Below are positions 15,377-25,361 of a stretch of DNA of 64,000 nucleotides, piece by piece. The stretch covers positions 1-64,000 of the forward strand of contig QCKB01000006.1 of NCBI GenBank assembly GCA_003215655.1, in the 5' to 3' direction. How positions within the stretch are numbered: the stretch's first letter is position 1; the number at the start of each line of letters is the position of its first letter. A program made the translations under genes and the position numbers. This DNA is from Prochlorococcus sp. AG-409-J16 (GTDB lineage Bacteria > Cyanobacteriota > Cyanobacteriia > PCC-6307 > Cyanobiaceae). A model generated the notes under the pieces. It was not told the origin of the DNA and ran no database searches. It saw only the letters and a program-made list of their open reading frames with translations.

Positions 15377-16332
15377 ATAAAGAAAAGAGTTAAGAAACGG
15401 TAGAGGTCAGACTACGTCGACCTGTGAAGAACTGTAACACATAGTGTTGCAGAGTGTGAAGGCCGTTCCTGGTAATCTTCCCTGATTCAAGTAAATTCTT
15501 ATTCAAATGTCTTTTCATTACAGGATTAGTTAGACTTGCATTTTATTTTTATTTAGGCACAAAAGAAGACTATTTCATAGTTTCTTCAAAAAATATATGA
15601 TCTTATATATAAATAGGGCCATAATATACGCATATATTCCATTCCTAATAGTTTTTACAACTTGCAGTAAAAATACGCTAGAGGTTCTTAAAATGAAATC
15701 TAGTAAAAATAATTCATACAAATATCGATATAATATGACTTTAAAACATCTCAAAATAAGGGCTATTAAACTAGTCTGAGTCTAAATAGGATAAGTCTTC
15801 ATAAATACTTTTAAGAACATCATGAGCATCATCATAATTATCAAAATATAAAGCCGTGACTTCGGCACTCTCTTCATCTTGTCCTGGAAGTACATATACC
15901 TGTCAAAGCAATGGAGTAAAGATCTGAATTGGTCAGGAAGTCCTTATGAGAAGGTCTAAACAATTTTTCACCCAAAACTTTTGCGATGTGTCGTTAGGAC
16001 TCGAATGGGACAAGAGACAGATTAATCTGTCATTTAAGCGTCTGAATGCTATTAAACACACAGGATTAGTCACGAAAGAGAAACGCTTCTTTTAGAGGAG
16101 CACATGACGCACGTTCATAAGAGAAGTGTGAGGGATATGGTTGCGATTAGCAGATATCTCAGCGTTTGCCTTTCCTTATTAAGTGTTAGCGCGAGCTAAG
16201 ATTTATTATCTATTTAATCGTCTTAGAAAGAAATGAATTCCTCAGCCACTCCTATGATTGCTAAGGTTTTATCAATAATTGAAAGCTTATCTTAAGAAAT
16301 TAAAGTATTAGTCGCTTGAAATGATTTGATGA
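15377..16332. other. Gene-poor region of about 950 bases
   Basis: Between the hli promoter and the FkbM gene. It holds an apparent remnant reading frame (15771-15902, minus), a doubtful 49-aa plus frame (15946-16095: MRRSKQFFTQNFCD to TKEKRFF) and a 20-aa plus frame (16233-16295: MNSSATPMIAKVLSIIESLS) that stops abruptly and may be another truncated gene. The rest appears non-coding. Confidence 0.4.
15771..15902 (-). pseudogene. Small protein without a start codon, probable remnant
   Basis: A clear coding stretch of 43 residues (QVYVLPGQDEESAEVTALYF, then acidic YDDAHDVLKSIYEDLSYLDSD) runs to TAG at 15771. A TGA lies directly before its first codon and no ATG, GTG or TTG occurs in frame. The beginning has been lost or shifted. 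No family named. Confidence 0.45.
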
Positions 16333-17406
16333 TTAAAAAATTTGTTTAATCGCATTTTCGCTTGGGATAAACAATATATTTTGCTCAATACTTTGCCTCT
16401 CACTAATAACTATACTCCTATAATTTAACTGAGACATTATTGAATTAATAGCGGCATTGTTTGATTTGTTTACTTCAATAAATAATGTTGGCCTAATTTT
16501 AATTAAATAATCTGTCGAATCACTTATAAAAGCCAGTTCTGCTCCGTCAATGTCTATCTTTATAAAGTCATAAGCATGGTTATCTGATGCTAGGCTATAT
16601 TCATTTATAGAGGATTGATCGGATTTAATTACAGATGCATTTGTTACCTTATACTTTTCTTCTGGAATATTATTTAATGATAAATTTGTTCTTGTTGCGA
16701 GGCAACAGCGATTATCAATATCTAAAGCATGTAAAAATCTAGATTTACATATTTTAGAGAAAAAGAGCGAATGATTTCCAATACATGAGCCAATGTCAAG
16801 AACATTTGATCCATTTGCATGAACTATCATATGTTTTAATTCATCTTCTTCAGAAAACTTCCCCATGAAATGGTCCATGGCTGTATGAATTGAATGATTC
16901 GAGAATGTAGACACATGGAACCTAACTACTTCCTCATATTCTGGAAATCTTACTTCTAAGGGTTCACCCGATTTGAGCTGCTTGACTGTAAAGTCAGTAA
17001 GGTCCGAGTAATTTGGATGCATCTTTGATATCTCAAGTGCCTTGTCATGTTCTCCCATGACAAAATAAAGAAAGATTATGTTCTTGATTAATCCCTCTTG
17101 ATTACCATCATATTTTTGAAGTACAACTTGCGCTATAGATTCAGCCCTGTTGTAATTTCCCAGAAGCCAATTTATGAAAATTGCTTTAATAGATAATTCG
17201 ATTGGATACCCGGATATTCTTAGTGTCCTTTCAAGAGAGTTTGATACTGCAGGGTATTCATTTACATTCAAATGTTCAAGGCGATCTATTATCTTTTGAT
17301 AGATCCTAGTATTTTCCTTTAATTGGAAATCTAGTATTCCTAACCATGAAGCAAAATCTTTATCATTCAATCTTGATATGAAATGATAATAAAAATCCTC
17401 TCGCAT
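16333..17406 (-). CDS. FkbM-type SAM-dependent methyltransferase with helical N-terminus
   Basis: 357 residues. The N-terminal 170 residues are helical and TPR-like (YNRAESIAQVVLQKYDGNQE, MGEHDKALEISKMHPN). The C-terminal domain has SAM motif I NVLDIGSCIGNHSLFF near 200-215, the acidic HALDIDN near 228, and YDFIKIDIDGAELAF near 277-291, the signature of the FkbM family. Those enzymes O-methylate sugars or small metabolites. It stands alone among gene-poor, AT-rich DNA like the two other methyltransferases in this window. The exact substrate is unknown. Confidence 0.8.
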   Translation of the reverse strand: MREDFYYHFISRLNDKDFASWLGILDFQLKENTRIYQKIIDRLEHLNVNEYPAVSNSLERTLRISGYPIELSIKAIFINWLLGNYNRAESIAQVVLQKYDGNQEGLIKNIIFLYFVMGEHDKALEISKMHPNYSDLTDFTVKQLKSGEPLEVRFPEYEEVVRFHVSTFSNHSIHTAMDHFMGKFSEEDELKHMIVHANGSNVLDIGSCIGNHSLFFSKICKSRFLHALDIDNRCCLATRTNLSLNNIPEEKYKVTNASVIKSDQSSINEYSLASDNHAYDFIKIDIDGAELAFISDSTDYLIKIRPTLFIEVNKSNNAAINSIMSQLNYRSIVISERQSIEQNILFIPSENAIKQIF

Positions 17407-18101
17407 TTAATAAAAACTCTTTTGGGTGCGATTCAATCAAAAATTGACCAAATGTTCTACTCTCCTGGCCTAAGGAGGAAATAGAATTAATCTCTATAAT
17501 ACTTTGCTACGTGTGATTTAGTGAACAACGCGTCTAATTAATTACTAAAATGAGAGGACTCCCTCCAATTAGGAACAAAATATCAGTGGTTAGCCTCCAG
17601 ACTTTCAAGGCTGTGACTAGCTGATTGCGTTTTTACTATGCCTAGAACGTCGTCAATGTGACTTTATTCACAACAGCATAGACATTAAAACGTGAATGAG
17701 AGGTCGGAACTAGTAGCCCGTGCTCTGGGGAAGTAAAGAGGTAATTAGTTATTTACTTCGCATTCATGTCAAATTATGATTAGCTTATAGACATTGTAGT
17801 CGTCTTTCTTATGTGTTTCGGACTCAAATAAGCTTCCTTGATTAAAGAAGAAATTTAAACCTCTGAACATAAAAATCTTTTAAGGGTAATAGCAGCAGAT
17901 GAGATTTTCTTAAATATAGACAAACAGACTACTGAAATATGCTCGGTGAAAATAACACATCATTACGTATATCGTGAGCATTTTAGCTTAGAAAGGCATT
18001 AATTAATTATGATTTTTTGATACAATTAAAAGCATCATAGAGCAAATTAGCCCCTAAATATACTAGTAATATATTAATAATCATAGATACCAGGTATTCA
18101 A
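17407..18101. other. Intergenic region, about 700 bases
   Basis: I find no convincing reading frame, tRNA or T-tailed hairpin. A slightly GC-richer patch at about 17580-17740 could hold a small RNA or decayed gene, but nothing in it is diagnostic. It must contain promoters for the divergent FkbM and GPRF genes. Confidence 0.4.
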
Positions 18102-18656
18102 TTGAAAAATACTAAACCAGATTCAAATGAAGTTACAGAAATATTAATCCCGACTTTGAATGAATCTGAAACAGATGATCAATTAGAGATTGTAAACTCT
18201 GAAATTTTATTAACCACTGAGAATCAAAAATATTCTGAAACCAACTCATCAAAGGATCAAGCTGATAAGAATAAAGATCTGGAGGCTATTTTCAATTCAA
18301 TCGAAGAAGCATTTAACAAAGATAAAATAATAATGAGTTATATCTTCCCCCATCCACGAGGTTGGCTAGGGCCACGCTTTATGGCTATCTGGACTGTCCC
18401 AATACTGATAATAAGAAGATTAAGAGATTTGATGCAAAGATCAAATCCAGTAAAGCTATATTCAGAATCCAATTATGCCGTTTTAAAAGCTGAAACCATC
18501 TATACATCAACTAAAAATGCATTAGAAGGAGAAGACTCAATAAGATTTTTTGGACCTAGGTTTCTTGTCATATGGGTCCTTCCTTTTGCAATTACAGGGC
18601 TTGTTATAGATTATTTATTCATAGCCCCTCTCAATGGGCCAAGCCTATTTGGTTAG
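18102..18656 (+). CDS. Unknown membrane protein with two GPRF-x-x-IW-x-x-P motifs
   Basis: 184 residues from a TTG at 18102, with AGG eight bases upstream. Residues 1-80 are acidic and disordered-looking. Then PHPRGWLGPRFMAIWTVPIL (about 87-106) and, after a charged linker, RFFGPRFLVIWVLPFAITG (about 147-165) repeat the pattern GPRF-x-x-IW-x-x-P at the head of two membrane segments. This looks like an internal duplication. I know no family with this layout. Sequence after the second motif is hydrophobic to the end. Confidence 0.65.
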   Translation: MKNTKPDSNEVTEILIPTLNESETDDQLEIVNSEILLTTENQKYSETNSSKDQADKNKDLEAIFNSIEEAFNKDKIIMSYIFPHPRGWLGPRFMAIWTVPILIIRRLRDLMQRSNPVKLYSESNYAVLKAETIYTSTKNALEGEDSIRFFGPRFLVIWVLPFAITGLVIDYLFIAPLNGPSLFG

Positions 18657-18669
18657 TTCCAGAACGTAT

Positions 18670-18780
18670 TTATAAGTTCTCCATAGGAGTACCAAGATTT
18701 CTTTTATTCTCTATATCTTCTTTAATCTTTTTATAGCAAGTCAACTCCTCAGAATCAGCAGAGCCAAGTCCATATCCCAT
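18670..18780 (-). CDS. Candidate 36-aa protein
   Basis: ATG 18780 (minus) to TAA at 18670, 36 residues: MGYGLGSADSEELTCYKKIK then a charged stretch ending TPMENL. Balanced composition favours real coding, but no family or strong ribosome-binding site supports it. Confidence 0.35.
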   Translation of the reverse strand: MGYGLGSADSEELTCYKKIKEDIENKRNLGTPMENL

Positions 18781-18852
18781 GACTACTACTTAATAGATCT
18801 TATGCTTTCTATAAGGAGTTATAGGCATTTATCTGGATTGTCTTTGAGATTT

Positions 18853-19023
18853 CTATTTTCGATTTTTTAGTTCCTCGACAATATCATCCCATTTCTTCCC
18901 AGCTTTCTTTTCCTCAAGGCTTCTATTGAGTTTTGACAGCCATTTAACGCAATATGCCTGAAGCAAATAGAGTGCAACTAAAATAACACTTAAAAATATT
19001 ATTAGATTAACGAAGGATGGCAT
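18853..19023 (-). CDS. Small membrane-anchored coiled protein
   Basis: ATG 19023 (minus) to TAG at 18853, 56 residues. One N-terminal membrane helix (VNLIIFLSVILVALYLLQAY) is followed by a strongly charged helix (NRSLEEKKAGKKWDDIVEEL) likely facing the cytoplasm. Function unknown. It lies downstream of the DUF3721 genes on the same strand and could be co-transcribed. Confidence 0.55.
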   Translation of the reverse strand: MPSFVNLIIFLSVILVALYLLQAYCVKWLSKLNRSLEEKKAGKKWDDIVEELKNRK

Positions 19024-19077
19024 AAGGATTAGTCTTTAATTTATTTGATAAATATAAATGGATAGAGGTTTTAAAGA

Positions 19078-19512
19078 TCATTTAGTAGTGCCATGAGTTG
19101 CACATGGCATCCATAAATTACCCATTTTATGAACTCCTAAACATCCAATCTTTTTAGCTTCTGCCTCTGCCTTAGATCTAGTTGGATAGGCATATATATT
19201 CTTAAGTGGTGCAGAGTTGACATTTTCAATTGTTTGTTGAAAAGCCGTTCCTTCAGGGCTCCATACCTTAAGTCCCATAGTTGTTATTCCGACAGAAAAC
19301 AATCCCATTCCTACAATCGAGGCATTAACAACTCCCATAGCTACAACTCCAAGAGATACCACTCCCATCGGAACTATGCCAATAGTGACTATGCCCATTG
19401 GGACTATGCCGATTGATATAAACCCAAGCGGTGCTATCCCTATAGCTATCTTCTTGGGTTTACTTCCACAATGTGAGGGGCCTTCCAATTGATCCTGATT
19501 GGGAGCTTTCAT
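19078..19512 (-). CDS. DUF3721 protein with six 10-residue glycine repeats
   Basis: 144 residues. Residues about 22-82 repeat a ten-residue unit about six times (GIAPLGFISI, GIVPMGIVTI, GIVPMGVVSL, GVVAMGVVNA, SIVGMGLFSV, GITTMGLKVW), with glycine at positions 1 and 6. The C-terminal 35 residues (YPTRSKAEAEAKKIGCLGVH, then KMGNLWMPC) are a DUF3721 domain, which ends in a conserved cysteine. The repeat block could be a glycine-packed membrane or beta-solenoid region. The neighbour at 19540 carries the same domain. Function unknown. Confidence 0.75.
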   Translation of the reverse strand: MKAPNQDQLEGPSHCGSKPKKIAIGIAPLGFISIGIVPMGIVTIGIVPMGVVSLGVVAMGVVNASIVGMGLFSVGITTMGLKVWSPEGTAFQQTIENVNSAPLKNIYAYPTRSKAEAEAKKIGCLGVHKMGNLWMPCATHGTTK

Positions 19513-19539
19513 GATTTAAGAATGAAAATTATTTAATTA

Positions 19540-19794
19540 TTAATGAGAGTGTTGATGGCTTTTAGTTCCTTTTTTCTGCTGAGCTCCATTCCTGTGATGA
19601 TTTTTACAAGGCATCCACTTTTCTCCCATTTTATGGGCACCAGTACAATTAAATTGCTTAGCCGCCTTCTCCGCTTCTTCTCTGGAGTCAAATAAAGCAG
19701 GTGTGCCCTCATTTTCATAGGATTTGGAACATCCAATAACAGAAAGTCCCAAAACTAAAATTGAAAACGTTTTGAAAAGAGTGGATTTGGTCAA
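19540..19794 (-). CDS. DUF3721 putative lipoprotein
   Basis: From a TTG at 19794 it encodes 84 residues: a lipoprotein signal (MTKSTLFKTFSILVLGLSV then IGC), then FDSREEAEKAAKQFNCTGAH and KMGEKWMPC, a DUF3721 domain with its two cysteines, and a histidine-rich tail (KSHQHSH). A longer form from ATG 19866 is possible but would bury the signal peptide. It and the 19078 gene form a tandem pair of the same domain. The metal-like Cys/His pattern is suggestive only. Confidence 0.7.
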   Translation of the reverse strand: MTKSTLFKTFSILVLGLSVIGCSKSYENEGTPALFDSREEAEKAAKQFNCTGAHKMGEKWMPCKNHHRNGAQQKKGTKSHQHSH

Positions 19795-20067
19795 AACTAA
19801 TTTCTTAAATATTTTAAACTCTATAAAAAAATTCTCCTTAATGCAATATAAGTTGTTAATTCTCAAATCAATTCAAAGAGTTATCAGATACTTCTACCTG
19901 GAGGGAACACCTGGTTCCTTCTCAAAAGGCTAAGAACCTTTGCATGTAAGTCCATTCAGCTAGTCCTATCTCGCCAAATAAAAATATAATTTAATATTTA
20001 AATTATCAATCAACTGAATGATAAAGCCTGATTTATTCGCATTGAATACTTCTCAAGTAAGGTTTTT

Positions 20068-21159
20068 TTATACATTGAATAGAAATTCCATAACGTCTCC
20101 TTCCTGAACAATATATTCCTTCCCCTCACTTCTTAACCATCCTTTATTTCTTGCCTCTGCAAAAGATCCTGCCTCCAGAAGTTTCTTATAATCAATTGTA
20201 AGTGCACGAATAAAACCTCTTTCAAAGTCTGTATGAATAACACCTGCAGCTTCTGGAGCAGTCATTCCTTGTCTTATTGTCCATGCTCGCGTCTCCTTCT
20301 CACCACTAGTGAAGTAAGTACGAAGTCCCAAAAGCTTATAAGTAGCCTTGATCAAGCTATATAGCCCACCTTCTTTAACACCCAATCCAGAAAGATAGTC
20401 CTTTCTCTCGGAGTCACCCAATTCAATAAGTTCCGACTCAACCTGAGCTGAAACTTTCACGACTTCTGCTCCTTCACGATTAGCTAATTCAACCACTTCA
20501 GCCGAATATGTATTGCCCTCTGAAAGATTATTTTCGCTTAAGTTCGTAGCATAAATAATCGGTTTTTGAGTAAGCAGTCCAAGGGGACTGATCAACTTGT
20601 CTTCTTCCTTGCTCAATTCAACATTTCTTGCCGCTCCACCCTTTTCAATAAAAGCCTGGATTCTTGCTAAAGCTTCGTCCTCCATACCAGCTTCCTTATT
20701 AGCGCGAATTTGTTTCTTAAGCCTTTCACGCCTTTTTTCTATCTGACTCAGGTCAGAAAACCCTAATTCCAAATTAATAATCTCAACATCCCTAGATGGC
20801 CCAATGGTCCCAGACACATGAATTACATCGTCGTCATCAAAACAACGAACCAAATGCACAATCGAGTCAACCTCTCGAATATTGGCTAAAAATTTGTTTC
20901 CCAAGCCTTCTCCTTGACTAGCACCTTTAACAAGTCCCGCTATATCAACAAACTCCACACGAGCTGGGATAACTTCCTTGCTAGCAGAAAGCTTTGCTAG
21001 AGAACCCAATCTCTCGTCTGGGACTGAGACCGTCCCCACATTCGGTTCAATCGTGCAAAAAGGGAAGTTAGCAGCTTGAGCTTGTGCATTGGCTACTAAT
21101 GCATTAAATAAAGTGGACTTACCTACATTGGGCAATCCGATGATTCCAGCTTTCAGCAT
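20068..21159 (-). CDS. ychF: Ribosome-binding ATPase YchF
   Basis: 363 residues, the normal length for this universal Obg-related P-loop protein. G1 [15 protein letters not shown] lies at residues 8-22, [20 protein letters not shown] at about 72-91 carries the G3 region, and YATNLSE is the altered G4 that makes the family bind ATP. The C-terminal TGS-like domain holds [17 protein letters not shown] and the DFERGFIRA motif. It associates with ribosomes. Transcribed away from the HlyD-type gene. Confidence 0.97.
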   Translation of the reverse strand: MLKAGIIGLPNVGKSTLFNALVANAQAQAANFPFCTIEPNVGTVSVPDERLGSLAKLSASKEVIPARVEFVDIAGLVKGASQGEGLGNKFLANIREVDSIVHLVRCFDDDDVIHVSGTIGPSRDVEIINLELGFSDLSQIEKRRERLKKQIRANKEAGMEDEALARIQAFIEKGGAARNVELSKEEDKLISPLGLLTQKPIIYATNLSENNLSEGNTYSAEVVELANREGAEVVKVSAQVESELIELGDSERKDYLSGLGVKEGGLYSLIKATYKLLGLRTYFTSGEKETRAWTIRQGMTAPEAAGVIHTDFERGFIRALTIDYKKLLEAGSFAEARNKGWLRSEGKEYIVQEGDVMEFLFNV

Positions 21160-21325
21160 GAGAAAATTTCTATAGCCTCTTTAAGTGGTTAAATTGCTTA
21201 GGTAAAAGTACAGCAGTGTGTCTTCTCCCTAACAGTTTTCAAACTCGAACTTCATGAGGCCATACTCACAAAAAATCGGCACACAATTCATTAAATTCTC
21301 CTATCAGGAAAGCATCTATTGAGGA

Positions 21326-22396
21326 ATGAGCGAAGCTAACTCTCATCGAAAGCGTTGGTTAGGTTTAACAACACTAGTAGTTGTTTTAACTGGTGGTGGT
21401 CTTACCTGGAACTTAAAGCCATGGGTAGCCAAAAATAAAGATCTCAGCAGCTACACAGTTTTGGCTGAAAGTGGTACTCTTCCTGGCTTGATTACAGCCA
21501 GCGGCGAGTTAAAAGCAAAAAGAACTGTAAATATCAGTCCTGATACACAGGGTTTATTAGAAAAGCTCTATGTCGAAGAAGGTGAACTAGTAAAGAAGGG
21601 GCAAGTTATCGCAAGAATGTACTTTGGGGATTATCTATATCGCTTAAACGAACTTAAAGCAGATTACGAAACCCAAAAAGCGGCATATCAGCGTAGAGAA
21701 AACCTTTTTTCACAAGGAGCAATAAGTGCAGAAGAAAAAGACGAATATAGAAATCGCTTTCTAAGAACTCAAGCTCGTCTTCAACAAAGAGAAATTGAAG
21801 GGAAAGAGCTCCTTATTCGCGCCCCTTTTAGCGGCTTAATTACAGCAAGATATGCTGAACCAGGAGCATTTGTAGCTCCAACTACCATGTCATCTTCCGT
21901 TGCAGGGTCAACAAGTACATCAATTGTTGAGCTCTCAGAAGGGCTTGAAGTCGCTGCAAAAGTTCCTGAAAGCGATATTGGCCGGATTCGTATTAATCAA
22001 ATAGCTCTAATTCGTGTTGATGCCTTCCCAGACAATCGATTCAAAGCAAAAGTAAGTGAAATTTCTCCTCGCGCAGCAAAGAATGACAATGTTACTTCCT
22101 TTGAAGTAACACTGTCTTTGATTAATCCCCCAGAGTTCTTACGAATAGGGATGACTTCTGACGTGGACTTTCAAACTGGGGAAACAGCTATCAGTACTCT
22201 TATTCCTACCGTCGCAATTGTCACCCAGAATGGCAAGCCTGGTGTATTGCTTGTCGATGAGAAAGACAGTCCAAAGTTCAAAGAGATCGAATTAGGAACT
22301 AGTAGTGGAAGTAAAACAGCAATTCTTAAAGGAGTTAATCCAGGTGAAATGATTTTCATTGACCTCCCACCTTGGGCAAAGGAAAAGAGGAAATGA
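21326..22396 (+). CDS. HlyD/RND-type membrane fusion (adaptor) protein
   Basis: 356 residues. A single N-terminal helix (WLGLTTLVVVLTGGGLTWNL, about 11-30) anchors it. The biotinyl-lipoyl halves appear at VNISPDTQGLLEKLYVEEGE (about 66-85) and LLIRAPFSGLITARYAEPGA (about 166-185), with a short coiled hairpin between. Such proteins link an inner-membrane pump (RND or MacB-type ABC) to the outer membrane. No pump gene lies nearby, so the partner is encoded elsewhere. GAGGA precedes the ATG. polA follows after 21 bases, possibly co-transcribed. Confidence 0.88.
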   Translation: MSEANSHRKRWLGLTTLVVVLTGGGLTWNLKPWVAKNKDLSSYTVLAESGTLPGLITASGELKAKRTVNISPDTQGLLEKLYVEEGELVKKGQVIARMYFGDYLYRLNELKADYETQKAAYQRRENLFSQGAISAEEKDEYRNRFLRTQARLQQREIEGKELLIRAPFSGLITARYAEPGAFVAPTTMSSSVAGSTSTSIVELSEGLEVAAKVPESDIGRIRINQIALIRVDAFPDNRFKAKVSEISPRAAKNDNVTSFEVTLSLINPPEFLRIGMTSDVDFQTGETAISTLIPTVAIVTQNGKPGVLLVDEKDSPKFKEIELGTSSGSKTAILKGVNPGEMIFIDLPPWAKEKRK

Positions 22397-22417
22397 CTTA
22401 AACTATTTGTCTCCTCT

Positions 22418-25312
22418 ATGAAAGAAATTAACGAGAAGAAAATCTTACTTTTAGTCGATGGGCATTCTCTCGCTTTCCGAAGTTTTTATGCCTTCAGCAA
22501 AGGAGGTGAGAATGGACTCTCAACACAAGACGGAAGGCCAACAAGTGTCACATATGGGTTTCTAAAAGCATTACTAGAAAATTGTAAAAACCTATCTCCA
22601 AACGCTATAACAATTGCTTTTGACACAGCAGAACCAACATTTCGGCACAAAGCTGACAAAAATTACAAAGCCAATAGAGATGTTGCACCTGATATATTCT
22701 TTCAAGATCTTGAACAACTTCAAGGAATTCTCGAACAACAATTAGGGCTGCCTATATGTATCGCTCCTGGATACGAGGCTGATGATATATTAGGAACACT
22801 TTCTGAAAAATCTGCAAATAAAGGCTGGGCAGTTCGCATCCTTTCTGGAGATAGGGATCTATTTCAACTTGTTGATGACAAAAGAGATATTGCCGTTCTA
22901 TATATGGGTGGTGGACCATATGCAAAAAGCAGTTCTCCTGCTCTAATAAATGAAGCTGGTGTAATTACAAAACTTGGTGTTTCTCCAGGAAAAGTTATTG
23001 ATCTAAAAGCACTAACAGGTGACAGTTCTGATAATATTCCCGGAGTAAAGGGAGTAGGTCCAAAGACTGCAATCAATCTTTTAAATGAGCATAGAGACCT
23101 CGATAGTATATATAAATGCTTGAATCAAATAGAAGTTGAGGGTATCCCCAGCAAGGGCTCACTAAAAGGAGCTCTTAAAGACAAATTAAAAAAAGATCGC
23201 GAAAATGCATACCTTTCTAGATTTCTTGCAGAGATTCTTATAGACATTCCCCTATCAGAAGATACTTATTTGGAATTAGGTAAGGTTAATAAAGAAGGAT
23301 TGAAATCTTCCTTAGAAGATCTGGAGTTAAATAGTTTAGTACGTAAGTTACCTGAATTCATATCAGTCTTTTCTTCAGAGAGGCCTAACAATTTTGACGA
23401 TCAAGAATCTAAAAGAGACGATACTTCTAATTCACTTTTAATAGAGCCAAAGATCATCAGCAGCATTTTAGATCTAAATAATTTGAATAAGTTGTTAATG
23501 CAATTAAAAGACTCGCTTTTACCAGTTTCATTTGATACAGAAACCACCGACATAAACCCCTTTAAAGCAGAGCTTGTTGGTCTTGGATTTTGCTGGGGAG
23601 AAGGGAAAGAAGAGCTAGCGTATATACCTATTGGTCATAATTTCAACAATGAGAAAGCAGCTAGTCAAATCCCAATTGAGACTGTTCTAAATGTATTAAC
23701 ACCCTGGATTGAGAGCAGCGAACATAAAAAAGTATTACAAAACGCAAAATTTGATCGGCTAATTCTTATGCGCCATGGAATTAGTCTTAATGGAGTAGTA
23801 ATTGACACCTTACTCGCAGATTATCTAATAGATTCGAATGCAAAACATAGCCTTGAATCATTAGCATTGAGAGAATATAATTTCAAGCCAAAGGCATTTA
23901 GTGATCTTGTAAAAAAAGGAGAAAACTTCTCCGAAGTATCAATTATTGATGCTAGTCAGTACTGTTGCATGGATGTTCATCTAACTAGAAAACTCGCATT
24001 TAGATTACGAGAGAAACTGGAAAAAATGGGTTCTAAGCTTTTAAATGTTTTAGAGCAAATAGAGCAACCTCTAGAACCTGTTTTAGCTTTAATGGAGGCT
24101 ACAGGTATAAGGATTGATATTCCTTACCTTAAAGAACTTTCTAAAGAGCTATCACAAAACCTAAACCGCCTTGAGAAAGAAGCCCATGATTTAGCAGGTT
24201 TAGATTTCAATCTCGCATCGCCGAAGCAATTAAGTGATCTACTTTTTAATCAATTAGCTCTAGACAAAAAGAAATCTAGGAAAACAAAAACAGGTTGGAG
24301 TACAGATGTAAATGTTCTAGAAAAACTAGAAAGTGAACATCCTGTTGTCAAAGTGATAATTGAACACAGGGTACTTAGCAAATTACGCAGTACATATGTA
24401 GACGCTCTCCCTCAGCTTATAGAGATAGAAACAGGAAGAGTTCATACAGACTTTAACCAGGCTGTTACTGCGACTGGACGTCTAAGTAGCAGTAATCCAA
24501 ACCTACAAAATATTCCTATAAGAACTGAATTCAGTAGACGTATAAGGAAAGCATTCTTACCTCAAGAGGAATGGATGCTTCTAAGTGCAGATTATTCACA
24601 AATTGAACTCCGAATACTTGCCCACTTATCTGGCGAAGAGGAACTGAAAGTTGCATATAAAAAAGGAGATGACGTTCACTCTTTAACCGCACGAATTCTG
24701 CTAGAAAAAGAAGACATCAACGAAGAAGAGCGAAGACTAGGTAAAACAATAAACTTTGGAGTTATTTATGGCATGGGGGCCCAAAGATTTGCAAGGTCAA
24801 CAGGGCTAAGTCAATCACAAGCCAAAGAATTTCTTGCCCTATATAAAAAACGCTACCCAAAAGTATTTTCATATTTAGAGCTTCAAGAAAGATTAGCTCT
24901 GAGCCAAGGCTATGTAGAAACCCTTATGGGGCGCCGTAGAGCGTTTCACTTCAACGAGAATGGACTAGGGAGGCACTTAGGCAAGGACCCCTTCGAAATA
25001 GACCTCGACATGGCACGCCGAGGAGGCATGGAGGCCCAACAACTTCGCGCGGCAGCAAATGCACCTATTCAAGGCTCATGTGCAGACATCATCAAAGTTG
25101 CAATGGTTAATCTTCAAGAAAAGATCACTGCCAAAAACCTACCTGCACGACTGCTACTACAAGTCCATGACGAACTTGTATTAGAAGTAAAGGCTGATGC
25201 AATAGAGGAAGTTAAAACCCATGTAGTTAATACTATGGAAAATGCACTCGCCCTAGATGTTCCATTAGTTGTTGAAACAGGTTATGGCGGCAACTGGATG
25301 GAAGCAAAATAG
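22418..25312 (+). CDS. polA: DNA polymerase I
   Basis: 964 residues with three domains. The 5' nuclease spans about 8-300 ([43 protein letters not shown]). The proofreading exonuclease spans about 355-545, starting [12 protein letters not shown] near 370, so the exonuclease I aspartate and glutamate are present. The polymerase covers 570-964, with motif [21 protein letters not shown] near 720, motif [14 protein letters not shown] near 770 and motif [14 protein letters not shown] near 912. It functions in repair and Okazaki-fragment processing. Its end is 49 bases before the cysS start. Confidence 0.98.
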   Translation: MKEINEKKILLLVDGHSLAFRSFYAFSKGGENGLSTQDGRPTSVTYGFLKALLENCKNLSPNAITIAFDTAEPTFRHKADKNYKANRDVAPDIFFQDLEQLQGILEQQLGLPICIAPGYEADDILGTLSEKSANKGWAVRILSGDRDLFQLVDDKRDIAVLYMGGGPYAKSSSPALINEAGVITKLGVSPGKVIDLKALTGDSSDNIPGVKGVGPKTAINLLNEHRDLDSIYKCLNQIEVEGIPSKGSLKGALKDKLKKDRENAYLSRFLAEILIDIPLSEDTYLELGKVNKEGLKSSLEDLELNSLVRKLPEFISVFSSERPNNFDDQESKRDDTSNSLLIEPKIISSILDLNNLNKLLMQLKDSLLPVSFDTETTDINPFKAELVGLGFCWGEGKEELAYIPIGHNFNNEKAASQIPIETVLNVLTPWIESSEHKKVLQNAKFDRLILMRHGISLNGVVIDTLLADYLIDSNAKHSLESLALREYNFKPKAFSDLVKKGENFSEVSIIDASQYCCMDVHLTRKLAFRLREKLEKMGSKLLNVLEQIEQPLEPVLALMEATGIRIDIPYLKELSKELSQNLNRLEKEAHDLAGLDFNLASPKQLSDLLFNQLALDKKKSRKTKTGWSTDVNVLEKLESEHPVVKVIIEHRVLSKLRSTYVDALPQLIEIETGRVHTDFNQAVTATGRLSSSNPNLQNIPIRTEFSRRIRKAFLPQEEWMLLSADYSQIELRILAHLSGEEELKVAYKKGDDVHSLTARILLEKEDINEEERRLGKTINFGVIYGMGAQRFARSTGLSQSQAKEFLALYKKRYPKVFSYLELQERLALSQGYVETLMGRRRAFHFNENGLGRHLGKDPFEIDLDMARRGGMEAQQLRAAANAPIQGSCADIIKVAMVNLQEKITAKNLPARLLLQVHDELVLEVKADAIEEVKTHVVNTMENALALDVPLVVETGYGGNWMEAK

Positions 25313-25361
25313 TGAGCAATCAACCGTGGACCTAGGCTCAAAACCAGGACTTACAAAAAAA

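Noticed and set aside
15597-15779. 60-codon frame with a lipoprotein-like FTTCSKN stretch
   Set aside because: Very AT-rich and lysine/asparagine-biased, no ribosome-binding site, and it faces the decayed gene at 15771. Likely chance.
15946-16095. 49-codon plus-strand frame
   Set aside because: No family, no good ribosome-binding site, and in a decayed gap. Mentioned only in the region note.
16233-16295. 20-codon frame MNSSATPMIAKVLSIIESLS
   Set aside because: Reads like the start of a longer protein cut off by TAA. Too short to call a gene.
19895-19935. GGAAC/GTTCC inverted repeat near 19901
   Set aside because: Five-base arms without a T tract. Expected by chance.
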